A DNA stretch of 64,000 nucleotides from Trujillonella endophytica (GTDB lineage: Bacteria; Actinomycetota; Actinomycetes; Mycobacteriales; Geodermatophilaceae), in contig NZ_JABGCI010000002.1 in NCBI RefSeq assembly GCF_019799905.1, forward strand, positions 248,001 through 312,000. The letters are read 5' to 3'. Both the position numbers and the translations under genes were made by a program. How positions within the stretch are numbered: position 1 is the first letter of the stretch; each line of letters starts with the position of its first letter. The notes under the pieces were generated by a model. It was not told the DNA's origin, ran no database searches, and saw only the letters and a program-made list of their open reading frames with translations. This document shows positions 1 through 10,662 of this stretch, piece after piece.

Positions 1-1
1 G

Positions 2-1690
2 TTCTTCTGCCTGATCAGCCTGGAGGTCCGCCGCGACCTGGTGCTCGGCGAGTTCCGCGACACCCGGCGGATGCGCGTCCCGGTGGCCGCCGCGGTGGCC
101 GGGCTGGTCGTGCCGGCCGCGGTCTTCCTGGCGGTGACCGGCCTGACCGGCCAGCCCGACGAGGCCCGCTCCGCCTGGGGCGTGGTCATCTCGACCGACA
201 CCGCCTTCGTGCTCGGGCTGCTGGCCGTGGTGGGCCGGTCGGTGCCGGTCAACCTGCGCGTGTTCGTGCTCGCGCTGTCGGTGGTCGACGACGTCGGCGC
301 GCTCGCGGTGATCGCCGTCGCCTACACCGACGACCTGCAGGTCGTGCCGCTCGGGGCCGCCGTCGCCGGGCTGGTGGTCGTCGTCGTGCTGCGGCGGATC
401 GGGGTGTGGCGGGGCAGCGCCTACCTCCTGGTCGCCGTCCCCGTGTGGCTGGGCGTGCTGGCCTCCGGCGTGCACCCGACGCTGGCCGGGGTGGCCATCG
501 GGATGCTGCTGCCGATCTCGCCGCCCAGCGCGGAGGAGGTCGACGCCGCCGAGGCCGCCGCGCGGGACTACGGCCGGACCCCGACGTCGGGTGGAGCGCA
601 CCGGGCGGTGCTGAGCCTGACCCGGTCGGTGTCGGTGAACGAGCGCGGGCAGCGGCTGTTCCGTCCGTGGGTGAACGTCGTCGTCGTGCCGGTGTTCGCG
701 CTGGCCAACGCCGGCGTGGTGCTCACCGGGGAGACGCTGGCGGCCGCCGCCACCTCCGGGCTGACGTGGGCGATCGTCGCCGGGCTCGTGCTGGGCAAGC
801 TGGTCGGGGTGACCGCGGGCGCGCTGGCCGCGGTGCGGGCCCGCCTGGGCGGCCTGCCGTCGGGGCTGTTCCCGCGGCACCTGATCGGCGCCGGCGCCAT
901 GACGGGGATCGGCTTCACGATCTCGCTGTTCATCGTCGACCTCGCGATCGAGGACCCGGCGCTGGCGGCGCAGGCCCGCATCGGCGTGCTCGCCGCCTCG
1001 GGAACCGCCGCAGTCGTGGCGTTGGGCGCGGTGGCCGTCGTCCGGGCCGTCGATCGGTCGCGGCTGCCCGGGCGGCAGCGGCTGGGCCGGCCGGTGCGCG
1101 AGGACCGCGACCACGTGCGCGGCACGGTCGGCGCGCCGATGGAGCTGGTCGTGTACGCGTCGTTCGTCTTCACCAACGCCGGCCGCACGGCCGAGGTGGT
1201 CGACGAGCTGCGGCGCGACCTCGGGGAGGACCTGGTCTTCGTCTACCGGCACCTGCTCACCGACGACCCGGTCTCCGCCCGGGCCGCCGAGGCCGCGGAG
1301 GCCGCCGCCGCACAGGCCCGCTTCTGGCCGATGCACGACGCGCTGGCGGCGCGGGCCGGCCGGCTCGACGACCGGGCGGTCCGCCGCTGCGCCGTCGACG
1401 CCGGGCTGAACCTGGCGCGGGTCGACGACGCGGTCGCCGCGGGCACCCACCGGGAGCGGGTGCGCGAGGACCACGCGGACGCGGTCGGCATGGAGCTGGA
1501 GGAGCCGCCGCGGTTCTTCGTCAACGGGCAGCTCTACGACGGCCCGCTCGACGTGGGCCCGATGCGTGCGGCGCTGGAGCTGACCGCGGGGCGGGCGCGC
1601 AGCCGGGTGCCCGCGCCGGCCCGCGGCCGGGAGGAACCGCCCGAGGACGCGCTGCCGGTCCGCGCGCCGGCCGTGCGGGAGCCGGCGTGA
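2..1690 (+). CDS. nhaA: Na+/H+ antiporter NhaA with C-terminal thioredoxin-like (DsbA-type) domain, 5'-truncated by window edge
   Basis: The reading frame is open from base 2, and its first residues (FFCLISLEVRRDLVLGEF) are the second NhaA helix, so the true start lies before the window. About 562 residues are visible. Residues 1 to about 365 are the hydrophobic NhaA transporter with the SVVDDVGAL segment, where the adjacent Asp pair binds the ion. NhaA exchanges Na+ for H+ across the inner membrane. From about residue 380 (MELVVYASFVFTNAGR) a soluble thioredoxin-fold domain follows, a fusion known in actinobacterial NhaA proteins. The position where a CxxC redox centre would be expected reads ASFVFTNAGR and has no cysteine, so the domain is probably not a redox enzyme. 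The stop overlaps the next start (GTGA). Confidence 0.9.
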   Translation, partial: FFCLISLEVRRDLVLGEFRDTRRMRVPVAAAVAGLVVPAAVFLAVTGLTGQPDEARSAWGVVISTDTAFVLGLLAVVGRSVPVNLRVFVLALSVVDDVGALAVIAVAYTDDLQVVPLGAAVAGLVVVVVLRRIGVWRGSAYLLVAVPVWLGVLASGVHPTLAGVAIGMLLPISPPSAEEVDAAEAAARDYGRTPTSGGAHRAVLSLTRSVSVNERGQRLFRPWVNVVVVPVFALANAGVVLTGETLAAAATSGLTWAIVAGLVLGKLVGVTAGALAAVRARLGGLPSGLFPRHLIGAGAMTGIGFTISLFIVDLAIEDPALAAQARIGVLAASGTAAVVALGAVAVVRAVDRSRLPGRQRLGRPVREDRDHVRGTVGAPMELVVYASFVFTNAGRTAEVVDELRRDLGEDLVFVYRHLLTDDPVSARAAEAAEAAAAQARFWPMHDALAARAGRLDDRAVRRCAVDAGLNLARVDDAVAAGTHRERVREDHADAVGMELEEPPRFFVNGQLYDGPLDVGPMRAALELTAGRARSRVPAPARGREEPPEDALPVRAPAVREPA

Positions 1691-2319
1691 CCGCCCCCGG
1701 CCCGGTCGCGGACCGCCGCGCCGTGGTCATCGGCCTGCCGCTGCTCGCCGACGCCATCGCCGCCGAGCTCGCCGCCGGCGGCGCTCAGGTGGAGACGATC
1801 CCCCCGGGACACGACGTGCTGGCCGCGGCCGACGGTGTGCGCGAGCGGCTGGGCAGCGTGGACCTGGTGGTGGCCGCGCTGGGCGGCGTCGGCGGCGGCC
1901 CGTTCGGGCTCTCGCCGGCCGAGCGGTGGGCCGAGATGGTCGAGCAGAGCGCCGGTGAGGCGGTGCGCGCGGCGCGGGCGTTCCTCGACGACCTGCTGAC
2001 CGCGGCCGCCAACGCCCACCGGGCCGATCTCGTGCTGGTCGGGTCCGCGGCGGCGTCGGAGCTGGTGCCCGCCTTCGCCGTGCACGCGGCGACGGCCGCC
2101 GGAGCCGCCCAGCTCGCCCGCACCCTGCGGCTGGAGCTCGGCGGGACGCTGGTGCGGGTGCGGCACATCGCGGTCGGCTGGGTCTCGCCACGCGCCGCGG
2201 CCGACGGCGGGGACGCGCTCACGCCCGAGGACGTCGCGCAGACGGTGCTGTTCACGGTGAGCATGCCCGCCACGACCAACGTGGCCGAGGTGTCGCTGCT
2301 GCCCACCGCCAACGGCTGA
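1687..2319 (+). CDS. Degenerate short-chain dehydrogenase-like protein
   Basis: 210 aa from a GTG that overlaps the nhaA stop, so the two are probably co-translated. The overall pattern is SDR-like: an N-terminal beta strand (AVVIGLPLLADAIAAELA), a mid-region LVVAALGG, a GSAAASEL stretch where the catalytic Ser strand would be, and a C-terminal TNVAEVSLLPTAN typical of the family. The cofactor motif TGxxxGxG is absent and the YxxxK pair is replaced around FAVHAATAAGAAQLAR. It may be a non-catalytic member or use another mechanism. The substrate is unknown. Confidence is high that it is a gene, moderate for the family. Confidence 0.7.
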   Translation: MTAPGPVADRRAVVIGLPLLADAIAAELAAGGAQVETIPPGHDVLAAADGVRERLGSVDLVVAALGGVGGGPFGLSPAERWAEMVEQSAGEAVRAARAFLDDLLTAAANAHRADLVLVGSAAASELVPAFAVHAATAAGAAQLARTLRLELGGTLVRVRHIAVGWVSPRAAADGGDALTPEDVAQTVLFTVSMPATTNVAEVSLLPTANG

Positions 2320-2325
2320 GGCGCG

Positions 2326-2357
2326 CCGGCGCCGCGCCCCGGGGGACGCGGCGCCGG
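2326..2357. terminator. Bidirectional hairpin between convergent genes
   Basis: Perfect 11-bp inverted repeat (arms 2326-2336 CCGGCGCCGCG and 2347-2357) in the 44-nt gap between the convergent SDR-like and band-7 genes. There is no T-tract, as is common for GC-rich actinobacterial terminators. Confidence 0.6.
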
Positions 2358-2363
2358 ACGGCG

Positions 2364-3047
2364 TCAGTCCGGCTCGACGACGCCCGCCACCGCCGGGACC
2401 GCCGGCCCGGTGGTGAGGACGACGGTCGCCCGGCCGGCCTCCACCGCCTGCAGCGTGCGCAACTGCAGCAGCGCCGGCTGCTCGGCGACCATCCGGGCGG
2501 CGTTGGCCATCGCCCGCGTGGCCGCGACCTCCGCCCGGGCGCGCTCCAGCGCCGCCTGCCCCTGGGCGCGTGCGGTGGCGACCTCGGCGGCGGCGTGCCG
2601 CAGCTCGGCGGGGAGCATGACGTCGCGCAGCCAGACCCGCTCCAGCTCGACGCCGACGGCCTCCGGGGCGCTGCCCACCCGCTCGCGGACGTCGTCGGCG
2701 AGCGCCGCCCGCGCGGCGAGCAGCTCCTCGAGCGTGCGTGCGGCCACGGCCTCGCGCAGCGCCACCTGGACGGTCGCGTAGACGAGCGCGTCGGCGTCCT
2801 CGACGGACTCGTGCCACCGCCGCGGGTCCGCCGTCCGGCACATGACGGTCAGGCTGAGCCGGACCGACAGCCCGTCGGCGGTGAGGACCTCCTGGCCGGG
2901 CACGACGAGCAGCCGCGGGCGCACGGTGACGCGGACGAAGCGCCGCCTCCGGCGCGACCGCCGGTGCCGCCCGGCGCCCAGCTCCTCGGCGAGCCGGCCG
3001 TCCCGGTACACCAGGACCCGCTCCCACTCCTGCACGACGACCCTCAC
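2364..3047 (-). CDS. SPFH/band-7 domain protein (stomatin/prohibitin-like), no membrane anchor
   Basis: The start is taken at a GTG with GAGGAGG 9 nt upstream, giving 227 aa; the frame is open further upstream but without family similarity. The SPFH core follows from about residue 30 (FVRVTVRPRLLVVPGQEVLTADG) with the typical late beta strand and coiled helix (LERVWLRDVMLPAELRHAAAEVATARAQGQAALERARAEV). SPFH proteins oligomerise on membranes and organise microdomains or proteases. Unlike typical stomatins it has no N-terminal hydrophobic segment; an Arg-rich patch (HRRSRRRRRF) is present and may contact lipid or nucleic acid. It stands alone, convergent with the SDR-like gene. Confidence 0.8.
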   Translation of the reverse strand: MRVVVQEWERVLVYRDGRLAEELGAGRHRRSRRRRRFVRVTVRPRLLVVPGQEVLTADGLSVRLSLTVMCRTADPRRWHESVEDADALVYATVQVALREAVAARTLEELLAARAALADDVRERVGSAPEAVGVELERVWLRDVMLPAELRHAAAEVATARAQGQAALERARAEVAATRAMANAARMVAEQPALLQLRTLQAVEAGRATVVLTTGPAVPAVAGVVEPD

Positions 3048-3353
3048 GTCCCCTGCCTCCTCTCGTCCGCTCGACCGCGCCCGCACGCGACCGCCCGGCG
3101 CCCGGCCGGGTCCCCGGCGGGGAGCGCACGCAGCGCTGCAGACCGCCGGGGACCGGGATGACCGGGCGCCGGACGGCGTCGGGAGTCGAACCCGGTGCGT
3201 CCTGAGCGCAGTGCCCCACAGGCGTCCGCCGCCGACGCGCAGGACCTGCGGCGGCGATGCCGCCCGGCTGCTGACCACGGACCGCGGGAGCATGCCACGG
3301 CCGCCCCCGCCGGCGCCGCTGCTTTTCCGGCCGCTCGCCGACCCGAGCCGCCG
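3048..3353. other. 306-nt gap with a tRNA-like (pseudo-tRNA) segment
   Basis: No convincing gene. On the minus strand around 3163-3240 the sequence resembles a decayed tRNA: a T-arm-like stretch (CCGGGTTCGACTCCCG), a 4-bp stem closing a 7-nt loop CTCAGGA, and terminal segments that can pair in 6 of 7 positions. There is no proper D-arm and no variable region. I treat it as a remnant or chance similarity, not a functional tRNA. Confidence 0.3.
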
Positions 3354-3959
3354 TCAGTAGAGCGTCGCGTTGCTCTTCTCGGTGAGGTCGTCGAACAGTT
3401 CCTCGACGTCGGGGCGCGCGAGCGCCTCGGCGTAGATGCGGCCGAACGAGATGCGGGTCGGGTCGTCCCAGGTCTCGGGCTGCCACAGCCCCGCCCGCTT
3501 GGCGGAGCGGACGCAGTGGAACGCGGCGCGGTCGATCTCCACACGGATCGCCAGCCTGGCCGGGCGCCCGCCGGCGGACAGCCGGTCGCAGACGTCGGCG
3601 TCGTCGATCAGCGTCGCCCGGCCCGAGATGCGCAGCACCTCGTGGGTGGCCGGCCGGATCGCCAGGATCCCCACCCGCGCGTCGGCGAGGACGTTGGCCA
3701 GACTGAGCGCGAAGTGGTTGCCCTTCCGCTCCGGGATCAGCAGCGTCCGGTCGTCGACGACCTCCACGAACCCGGGGTGGTCGCCCTTCGGGCTCAGCTC
3801 GACACCCCAGCTGCCCACGGTCGCGAGCACCAGGAAGGGGCTGCGCTGCAGGAACGCCACGCCCTGGTCGCAGAGCCGGTCGCGGATCTTGGCGAAGGCC
3901 GTCGGGCTGGGCTCCGGGACGATCGCCCGCAGCTGCTCGATGGTGGTGATCTGCCCCAT
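3354..3959 (-). CDS. PPOX-class FMN-dependent flavoprotein (MSMEG_1061-like)
   Basis: 201 aa from ATG with GAGGA 7 nt upstream. The split-barrel fold of the pyridoxamine-phosphate-oxidase superfamily is recognisable: FLVLATVGSWGVELSPKGDHPGF (first strands, flavin/phosphate contacts), VDDRTLLIPERKGNHFALSLANVL, and VGILAIRPATHEVLRISGRATLI. The ending (RPDVEELFDDLTEKSNATLY) matches the MSMEG_1061-type subfamily as I recall it. These are cytoplasmic flavin- or F420-dependent oxidoreductases of mostly unknown substrate. It is transcribed towards the band-7 gene but separated by 300 nt, and lies downstream of no obvious operon partner. Confidence 0.8.
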   Translation of the reverse strand: MGQITTIEQLRAIVPEPSPTAFAKIRDRLCDQGVAFLQRSPFLVLATVGSWGVELSPKGDHPGFVEVVDDRTLLIPERKGNHFALSLANVLADARVGILAIRPATHEVLRISGRATLIDDADVCDRLSAGGRPARLAIRVEIDRAAFHCVRSAKRAGLWQPETWDDPTRISFGRIYAEALARPDVEELFDDLTEKSNATLY

Positions 3960-4015
3960 GGCACGTCCTCGGAGATCGGCGGCCTGGTCGTTCGCTCATG
4001 CAACCACCGCGACGG

Positions 4016-6322
<2,307 letters not shown>

Positions 6323-6384
6323 GTGCTCCTCCTGCTGCCGGCTGGATACGAGTGAGACCCGCACGGGGTCCGGAAGTGAGCGGG

Positions 6385-7251
6385 TCACCGCGACAGGCCC
6401 TGCCAGCGGCGGACGGCCAGCGTCGCGAACACCACCGACAGGACGACGGGCCAGACGACGGCGAGCAGGGTCGCGTGCTCCGTCGCCCACCCGCCGCCGG
6501 CGCCTACCGGGTCGCCGAAGAGCTCGCGGACGGCGGTCACCGTCGCCGCCAGCGGGTTCCACTCGGCGACGGTGGCGAGCCAGCCGGGCATGGTCGACGT
6601 CGCGACGAACGCGTTCGACAGGAACGCGAACGGCCACACCAGGATCTGCACCGCGGCGACCGAGGCCGGGTCCTTGACGAGCAGCCCGAGCCAGATGCCG
6701 AGCCACAGGAAGGCCAGCCGCAGCAGGAGCAGCAACCCGAAGGCGACGACGGCGGGGCCGGCCTCGTCCGGGCGCCAGCCGACCAGGACCCCGGCCAGAG
6801 CCAGCACCGCCAGCCCCACGGCGGACAGGGCGAGGTCGGCCAGGCACCGCCCGGCGACCACCGCCGACGGCGCCATCGGCATGGAGCGGAAGCGGTCGGT
6901 GATCCCCCGGCCGACGTCGGTGACGACGGCGGTCATGGTCGCCTCGAGGCCGAAGACGACGGCCAGCCCGAGCACGCCCGGGACGAGGAAGTCGCGATAG
7001 CTGCCACCGCCCGGCACGGCCATGCCACCGCCGAGCAGGTACAGGAACATCACCAGCATGAGGACGGGGAACAGCAGCCCGACCAGCAGGGCGCCGGGCT
7101 GCCGCCGCCAGTGGGCGACGTCCCGGGCCGCGACGGCGAACGCGTCGGCGACCGCCCACCGCAGCCGGTCGGTCCACCCCTCCGCCGCGGGGAGGTCGCG
7201 CGCCGCGGTGGTCGCCGGCGTCGTCGGGGTCGCGGTGGTCGGAGCGGTCAT
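6385..7251 (-). CDS. ABC-2 type transporter permease (DrrB-like)
   Basis: 288 aa; the ATG overlaps the stop of the ATPase gene (ATGA), so the pair is translationally coupled. Six hydrophobic segments are visible (for example ALLVGLLFPVLMLVMFLYLL, VPGVLGLAVVFGLEATMTAVVTDV, VVAFGLLLLLRLAFLWLGIWLGLLV). The segment GRGITDRFRSMPMAPSAVV is the conserved ABC-2 coupling loop, and the C-terminal AFVATSTMPGWLATVAEWNPLAATVTAVRELF is typical of daunorubicin-type exporters. It forms the membrane channel with the adjacent ATPase and probably exports a hydrophobic or DNA-active compound. Confidence 0.9.
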   Translation of the reverse strand: MTAPTTATPTTPATTAARDLPAAEGWTDRLRWAVADAFAVAARDVAHWRRQPGALLVGLLFPVLMLVMFLYLLGGGMAVPGGGSYRDFLVPGVLGLAVVFGLEATMTAVVTDVGRGITDRFRSMPMAPSAVVAGRCLADLALSAVGLAVLALAGVLVGWRPDEAGPAVVAFGLLLLLRLAFLWLGIWLGLLVKDPASVAAVQILVWPFAFLSNAFVATSTMPGWLATVAEWNPLAATVTAVRELFGDPVGAGGGWATEHATLLAVVWPVVLSVVFATLAVRRWQGLSR

Positions 7252-8213
7252 GCCGGCACCTCCGTGCGCTGCTCGTCGCGTCCGGTGATCCGCAGGTAGG
7301 CCTCGTCGAGGGTGGCGGGGCGGAGCAGGACGTCGTCGACGGCGATGCCGGCGTCGTCCAGCGCCCGGACCACGTCGCCGACCACGCCGGGACGGCGTGC
7401 CACGGCCACCGTCACCCGCGTCCCCCGGCCGGGAGGCGGCGCCCCGGGCGACGCGCCCGCGACCCTCTCCGCCAGATCGGCGGCCTCGGCGGCGCGCGCC
7501 GGGTCGTCCACCACCAGCTCCAGCCGGTCGCCGCCGACCGCCGCGGTCAGCTCCCGCGGGGTGCCGCGCGCCACCACCCGGCCGCCGTCGAGCACGCAGA
7601 CGTCGTCGGCGAGCTGCTCGGCCTCGTCCAGGTACTGCGTGGTGAGCAGGACGGTGGTCCCGCCGCGCACGAGCCCCAGGACGGCGTCCCACACGTCCCG
7701 CCGCCCGGCCGGGTCCAGCCCCGTGGTCGGCTCGTCGAGGAAGAGCACCTGCGGCGCGAGGACGAGCCCGGCCGCGATGTCGAGCCGGCGCCGCATCCCG
7801 CCGGAGAACTGCCGCGCCGGCTTGCCGCCCGTGTCGCCGAGGCCGACCAGCTCGAGCAGCTCGTCGGCGCGGCGCCGGGCCGCGCGGCGGCCGAGGTGGT
7901 GCAGCCGGGCGAACAGCACGAGGTTCTCCCGCGCCCCGAGCACGTCGTCGACCGCGGGCTGCTGGCCGACCAGCCCGATCCGCCGGCGGACCTCCCGTGG
8001 GTGCGCGGCGACGTCCACCCCCGCCACCTCCACGCGGCCGCCGTCGGGGCGGACGAGCGTGGTGAGCACCCGCACCGTCGTCGTCTTGCCCGCGCCGTTG
8101 GGTCCGAGCAGGGCGCACACCGAACCGCCCGCGACCTCGAGGTCCACGCCGTCGAGCACGACCTGGGCGCCGTACCGCTTCACCAGCCCCCGCACCTGCA
8201 CCGCTGTCCCCAT
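7248..8213 (-). CDS. ABC transporter ATP-binding protein (DrrA-like)
   Basis: 321 aa; ATG chosen because GGAGG lies 7 nt upstream. It contains Walker A (GPNGAGKTTT), Q-loop (GLVGQQPAVDDVL), signature (QFSGGMRRRLD), Walker B (VLFLDEPTTGLD) and H-loop region where TTQYLDEAEQLAD is characteristic of the daunorubicin-resistance ATPase family. The C-terminal 80 residues form the usual DrrA-type regulatory extension. First gene of the minus-strand unit ATPase-permease-UvrA-like. Its promoter lies in the 8214-8317 divergent region and is overlapped by a palindromic operator. Confidence 0.92.
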   Translation of the reverse strand: MGTAVQVRGLVKRYGAQVVLDGVDLEVAGGSVCALLGPNGAGKTTTVRVLTTLVRPDGGRVEVAGVDVAAHPREVRRRIGLVGQQPAVDDVLGARENLVLFARLHHLGRRAARRRADELLELVGLGDTGGKPARQFSGGMRRRLDIAAGLVLAPQVLFLDEPTTGLDPAGRRDVWDAVLGLVRGGTTVLLTTQYLDEAEQLADDVCVLDGGRVVARGTPRELTAAVGGDRLELVVDDPARAAEAADLAERVAGASPGAPPPGRGTRVTVAVARRPGVVGDVVRALDDAGIAVDDVLLRPATLDEAYLRITGRDEQRTEVPA

Positions 8214-8224
8214 CGAGCCACCTC

Positions 8225-8237
8225 CGTACGCCGTACG
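8225..8237. promoter_or_regulatory. Operator site 1 of the TetR regulator
   Basis: Interrupted palindrome CGTAC-GCC-GTACG. It lies on the exporter side of the divergent intergenic region, about 12 nt before the DrrA-like start, covering the likely -10 of the minus-strand promoter (candidate -35 TTGTCG at 8257-8252). A second copy lies 33 bp away, about three helical turns. Confidence 0.75.
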
Positions 8238-8257
8238 ATGTTGCCGAGGGCCGACAA

Positions 8258-8270
8258 CGTACGCTGTACG
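8258..8270. promoter_or_regulatory. Operator site 2 of the TetR regulator
   Basis: Interrupted palindrome CGTAC-GCT-GTACG, same half-sites as site 1. It overlaps the likely -10 of the plus-strand tetR promoter (candidate -35 TTGCCG at 8241-8246). Two operators, one per divergent promoter, suggest simultaneous repression of exporter and regulator. Confidence 0.75.
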
Positions 8271-8317
8271 GAGATGATTCCGCAAGGACGCCGGAGCGGA
8301 TGGGAGAGGCTGGTGCC

Positions 8318-9073
8318 ATGGCGACCGAGTCCAGCGGCGGCGGGGACCCCGCCCGCACGATGGCCCTGCTCTGGCGACCTCCGGGGGGACCGGGGCCGCG
8401 ACCCGGACCGCGCGCGGGGCTCGACGTCGACCGCATCGTCACGGCCGCGATCGAGCTCGCCGACCGCGAGGGGCTCGGCGCCGTCACCATGCGCCGGCTG
8501 GCGACCGAGCTCGGCGTCGGCGCCATGACGCTGTACACGCACGTGCCGGGCAAGGGCGAGCTGGTCGACCTGATGTACGACGCCGTCCTCGGCGAGGTCT
8601 ACCCGACGCCGCCGGCCGGGGACTGGCGGGCCCGCCTCACCACGGTGGCGCGCGAGAACTGGGACCTGTTCGTCCGCCACCCGTGGGCGGCGAACGTGGG
8701 CACCGGCCGGCCGGTCCTCGGTCCCAACCTCATGCGCAAGTACGACCTGGAGCTCGCCGCCGTCGACGGGCTGGGCCTGTCCGAGGTCGACATGGAACTG
8801 GTGATCGTCCTCGTCGGCGCCTTCGTCCGCGGCAGCGTGGCCGGCCTGCACGACCAGGCCGCCGCCGAGCGCACCAGCGGGCTCACCGACGAGCAGTGGT
8901 GGGCTGTGACCGAGCCGCACATCGAGAAGGTCTTCGACCCCGAGCGCTTCCCCATCGCGGCGCGGGTGGGCCCCGTCTCGGGCCCGGAGCTGGGCGCGGG
9001 CGACCAGGCGCGGTCGTTCGAGTTCGGCCTCGCCCGCGTGCTGGACGGGATCGCGGTGATGATCGCCCGCTGA
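8318..9073 (+). CDS. TetR-family transcriptional repressor of the adjacent exporter
   Basis: 251 aa from the ATG preceded by GAGAGG at 8 nt; an in-frame ATG 18 nt upstream has no clear ribosome site. The N-terminal HTH is clear (DVDRIVTAAIELADREGLGAVTMRRLATELGVGAMTLYTHVPGKGELVDLMYD). The rest is the large helical ligand-binding domain of the TetR_C class that accompanies drug exporters. The divergent layout and the two palindromes between the genes support autoregulation and repression of the DrrA-like unit, released by a drug ligand. The ligand is unknown. Confidence 0.92.
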   Translation: MATESSGGGDPARTMALLWRPPGGPGPRPGPRAGLDVDRIVTAAIELADREGLGAVTMRRLATELGVGAMTLYTHVPGKGELVDLMYDAVLGEVYPTPPAGDWRARLTTVARENWDLFVRHPWAANVGTGRPVLGPNLMRKYDLELAAVDGLGLSEVDMELVIVLVGAFVRGSVAGLHDQAAAERTSGLTDEQWWAVTEPHIEKVFDPERFPIAARVGPVSGPELGAGDQARSFEFGLARVLDGIAVMIAR

Positions 9074-9081
9074 CGAGGCGG

Positions 9082-9097
9082 CTCCCGCGCGCGGGAG
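9082..9097 (+). terminator. Hairpin after tetR
   Basis: Self-complementary 16-mer CTCCCGCGCGCGGGAG 9 nt after the tetR stop. A GC-rich stem without T-tract; probable weak terminator. Confidence 0.45.
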
Positions 9098-9162
9098 TCC
9101 CCGCCACGGCGGCGTCCGTTTCCCGCCAGTGACCGTCGTCCCGGGCTGGCAGGCTGGGTCCC

Positions 9163-10662
9163 ATGACGGCCTCCCTGGAGCACGAGCGCTGCTACCGCGC
9201 GGTGGCCAGCCGGGACGCCCGCTTCGACGGGTGGTTCTTCACCGCGGTCCGGACGACGGGCATCTACTGCCGCCCCTCCTGCCCGGCGCGCACCCCGCTG
9301 GCGGTCAACGTCTCCTTCTTCGCCACCGCCGCGGGGGCGCAGGCCGCCGGCTACCGGGCCTGCCGCCGCTGCCGCCCCGACGCGGTGCCCGGCTCGCCGG
9401 AGTGGGACGCCCGCGCCGACGTCGTCGCCCGCGCGATGCGGCTCATCGCCGACGGCGAGGTGGAGCGCTCCGGCGTCCCCGGGCTGGCCGCCCGGCTGGG
9501 CTACTCCGAGCGGCAGCTGCACCGCCACCTGGTCGGCGAGCTCGGCGTCGGGGCCCTCGCCCTGGCCCGGGCCCAGCGGGCCCAGACCGCCCGCGTCCTC
9601 CTGGAGACGACGGCGATCCCGGTCGCCGACGTCGCCTTCGCCGCGGGCTTCGCGAGCATCCGTCAGTTCAACGACACGATCCGCGAGGTCTTCGCCACCA
9701 CCCCGAGCGACCTGCGCCGGCGCCGCCCCGGCGCCGAGGCGGGCGCCCCGGGCGAGCTGACCGTGCGACTGGCCGCCCGCCCGCCGTTCGACGCGGCCGA
9801 GGTGCTGCTCTTCCTCGGCGCGCACGCCGTGCCGGGCCTGGAGGAGTGGGACGGGACGACGTTCTCCCGCGTGCTCGACCTCCCGCACGGCCCCGCGGTG
9901 GTGCACCTCTCCCCCGCGGCCGGCTCCGCCGTCACCGCCCGGCTCCGGCTGGCGCAGCTGCGGGACCTCGGCGCCGCCGTCGCCCGCTGCCGGCGGCTGC
10001 TGGACCTCGACGCCGACCCCTCCGCCGTGGACGACGTGCTCGGCGCCGACCCGGCCCTCGCGCCGCTGGTGTCCGCTGCGCCCGGCCGGCGCGTGCCCGC
10101 CTCCCCCGACGCCGCGGAGTGCGCCGTCCGCGCCGTCCTCGGCCAGCAGGTCTCCGTGGCCGGCGCGCGCACGCTGACCGCCCGGCTGCTGCCCCTGGCC
10201 GGCACGCCGCTGCCCGAGCCGGTCGGCACGCTCACCCATGCCTTCCCGCGGCCCGAGGCCCTCGCCGACGCCGACCTGTCCGCGGTCTGCCTGACCGGGG
10301 CGCGCCGGCGGACGGTGACCGCACTGGCCGCCGCCCTCGCCGGTGGGGACGTCGTCCTCGACCCGGGCGCCGACCGCGAGGAGGCGGCCCGGTCGCTGCT
10401 CGCCGTCCCCGGCATCGGCCCGTGGACGGCGGCGCTCGTGGGGCTGCGCGGTCTGGCCGACCCCGACGTCTGGCTGCCCGGCGACCTCGCCCTGCGCCGC
10501 TCGCTGGCCTCGCTGGGGAGCTCCGACGCCGACGCCGCCACCCGCTGGCGGCCCTGGCGCTCCTACGCCGTGCTGCACCTGTGGGCGCTGGCCGTGCCGT
10601 CCCTGTTCACCCGCCCCCTGCCGGACACCCTCCCCGACCTCACAGTTCGGAGCGCCTCGTGA
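9163..10662 (+). CDS. Ada-AlkA fusion: methylphosphotriester-sensing regulator and 3-methyladenine DNA glycosylase II
   Basis: 499 aa. Residues 1-75 are the Ada metal-binding domain with four cysteines (YCRPSCPARTP and CRRCRP), the first being the methyl acceptor in the family. Residues about 85-180 are an AraC-type HTH (SERQLHRHLVGELGVGALALARAQR ... FASIRQFNDTIREVF). Residues about 195-499 are AlkA: the helix-hairpin-helix LLAVPGIGPWTAALVGLRGL is followed by VWLPGDLALRR carrying the catalytic Asp. It would sense alkylation and excise 3-alkylpurines. The stop overlaps the ogt start (GTGA), so the gene is coupled to the methyltransferase. Confidence 0.93.
   Translation: MTASLEHERCYRAVASRDARFDGWFFTAVRTTGIYCRPSCPARTPLAVNVSFFATAAGAQAAGYRACRRCRPDAVPGSPEWDARADVVARAMRLIADGEVERSGVPGLAARLGYSERQLHRHLVGELGVGALALARAQRAQTARVLLETTAIPVADVAFAAGFASIRQFNDTIREVFATTPSDLRRRRPGAEAGAPGELTVRLAARPPFDAAEVLLFLGAHAVPGLEEWDGTTFSRVLDLPHGPAVVHLSPAAGSAVTARLRLAQLRDLGAAVARCRRLLDLDADPSAVDDVLGADPALAPLVSAAPGRRVPASPDAAECAVRAVLGQQVSVAGARTLTARLLPLAGTPLPEPVGTLTHAFPRPEALADADLSAVCLTGARRRTVTALAAALAGGDVVLDPGADREEAARSLLAVPGIGPWTAALVGLRGLADPDVWLPGDLALRRSLASLGSSDADAATRWRPWRSYAVLHLWALAVPSLFTRPLPDTLPDLTVRSAS

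Noticed and set aside
3163..3240. Functional tRNA gene on the minus strand
   Set aside because: Lacks D-arm and variable loop and has a mismatch in the T-stem; listed only as a tRNA-like remnant.
1534..3999. Minus-strand open frame of 821 codons over the SDR-like and band-7 genes
   Set aside because: Runs through several recognised genes on both strands and reads as Arg/Gly/Pro-rich noise typical of high-GC shadow frames.
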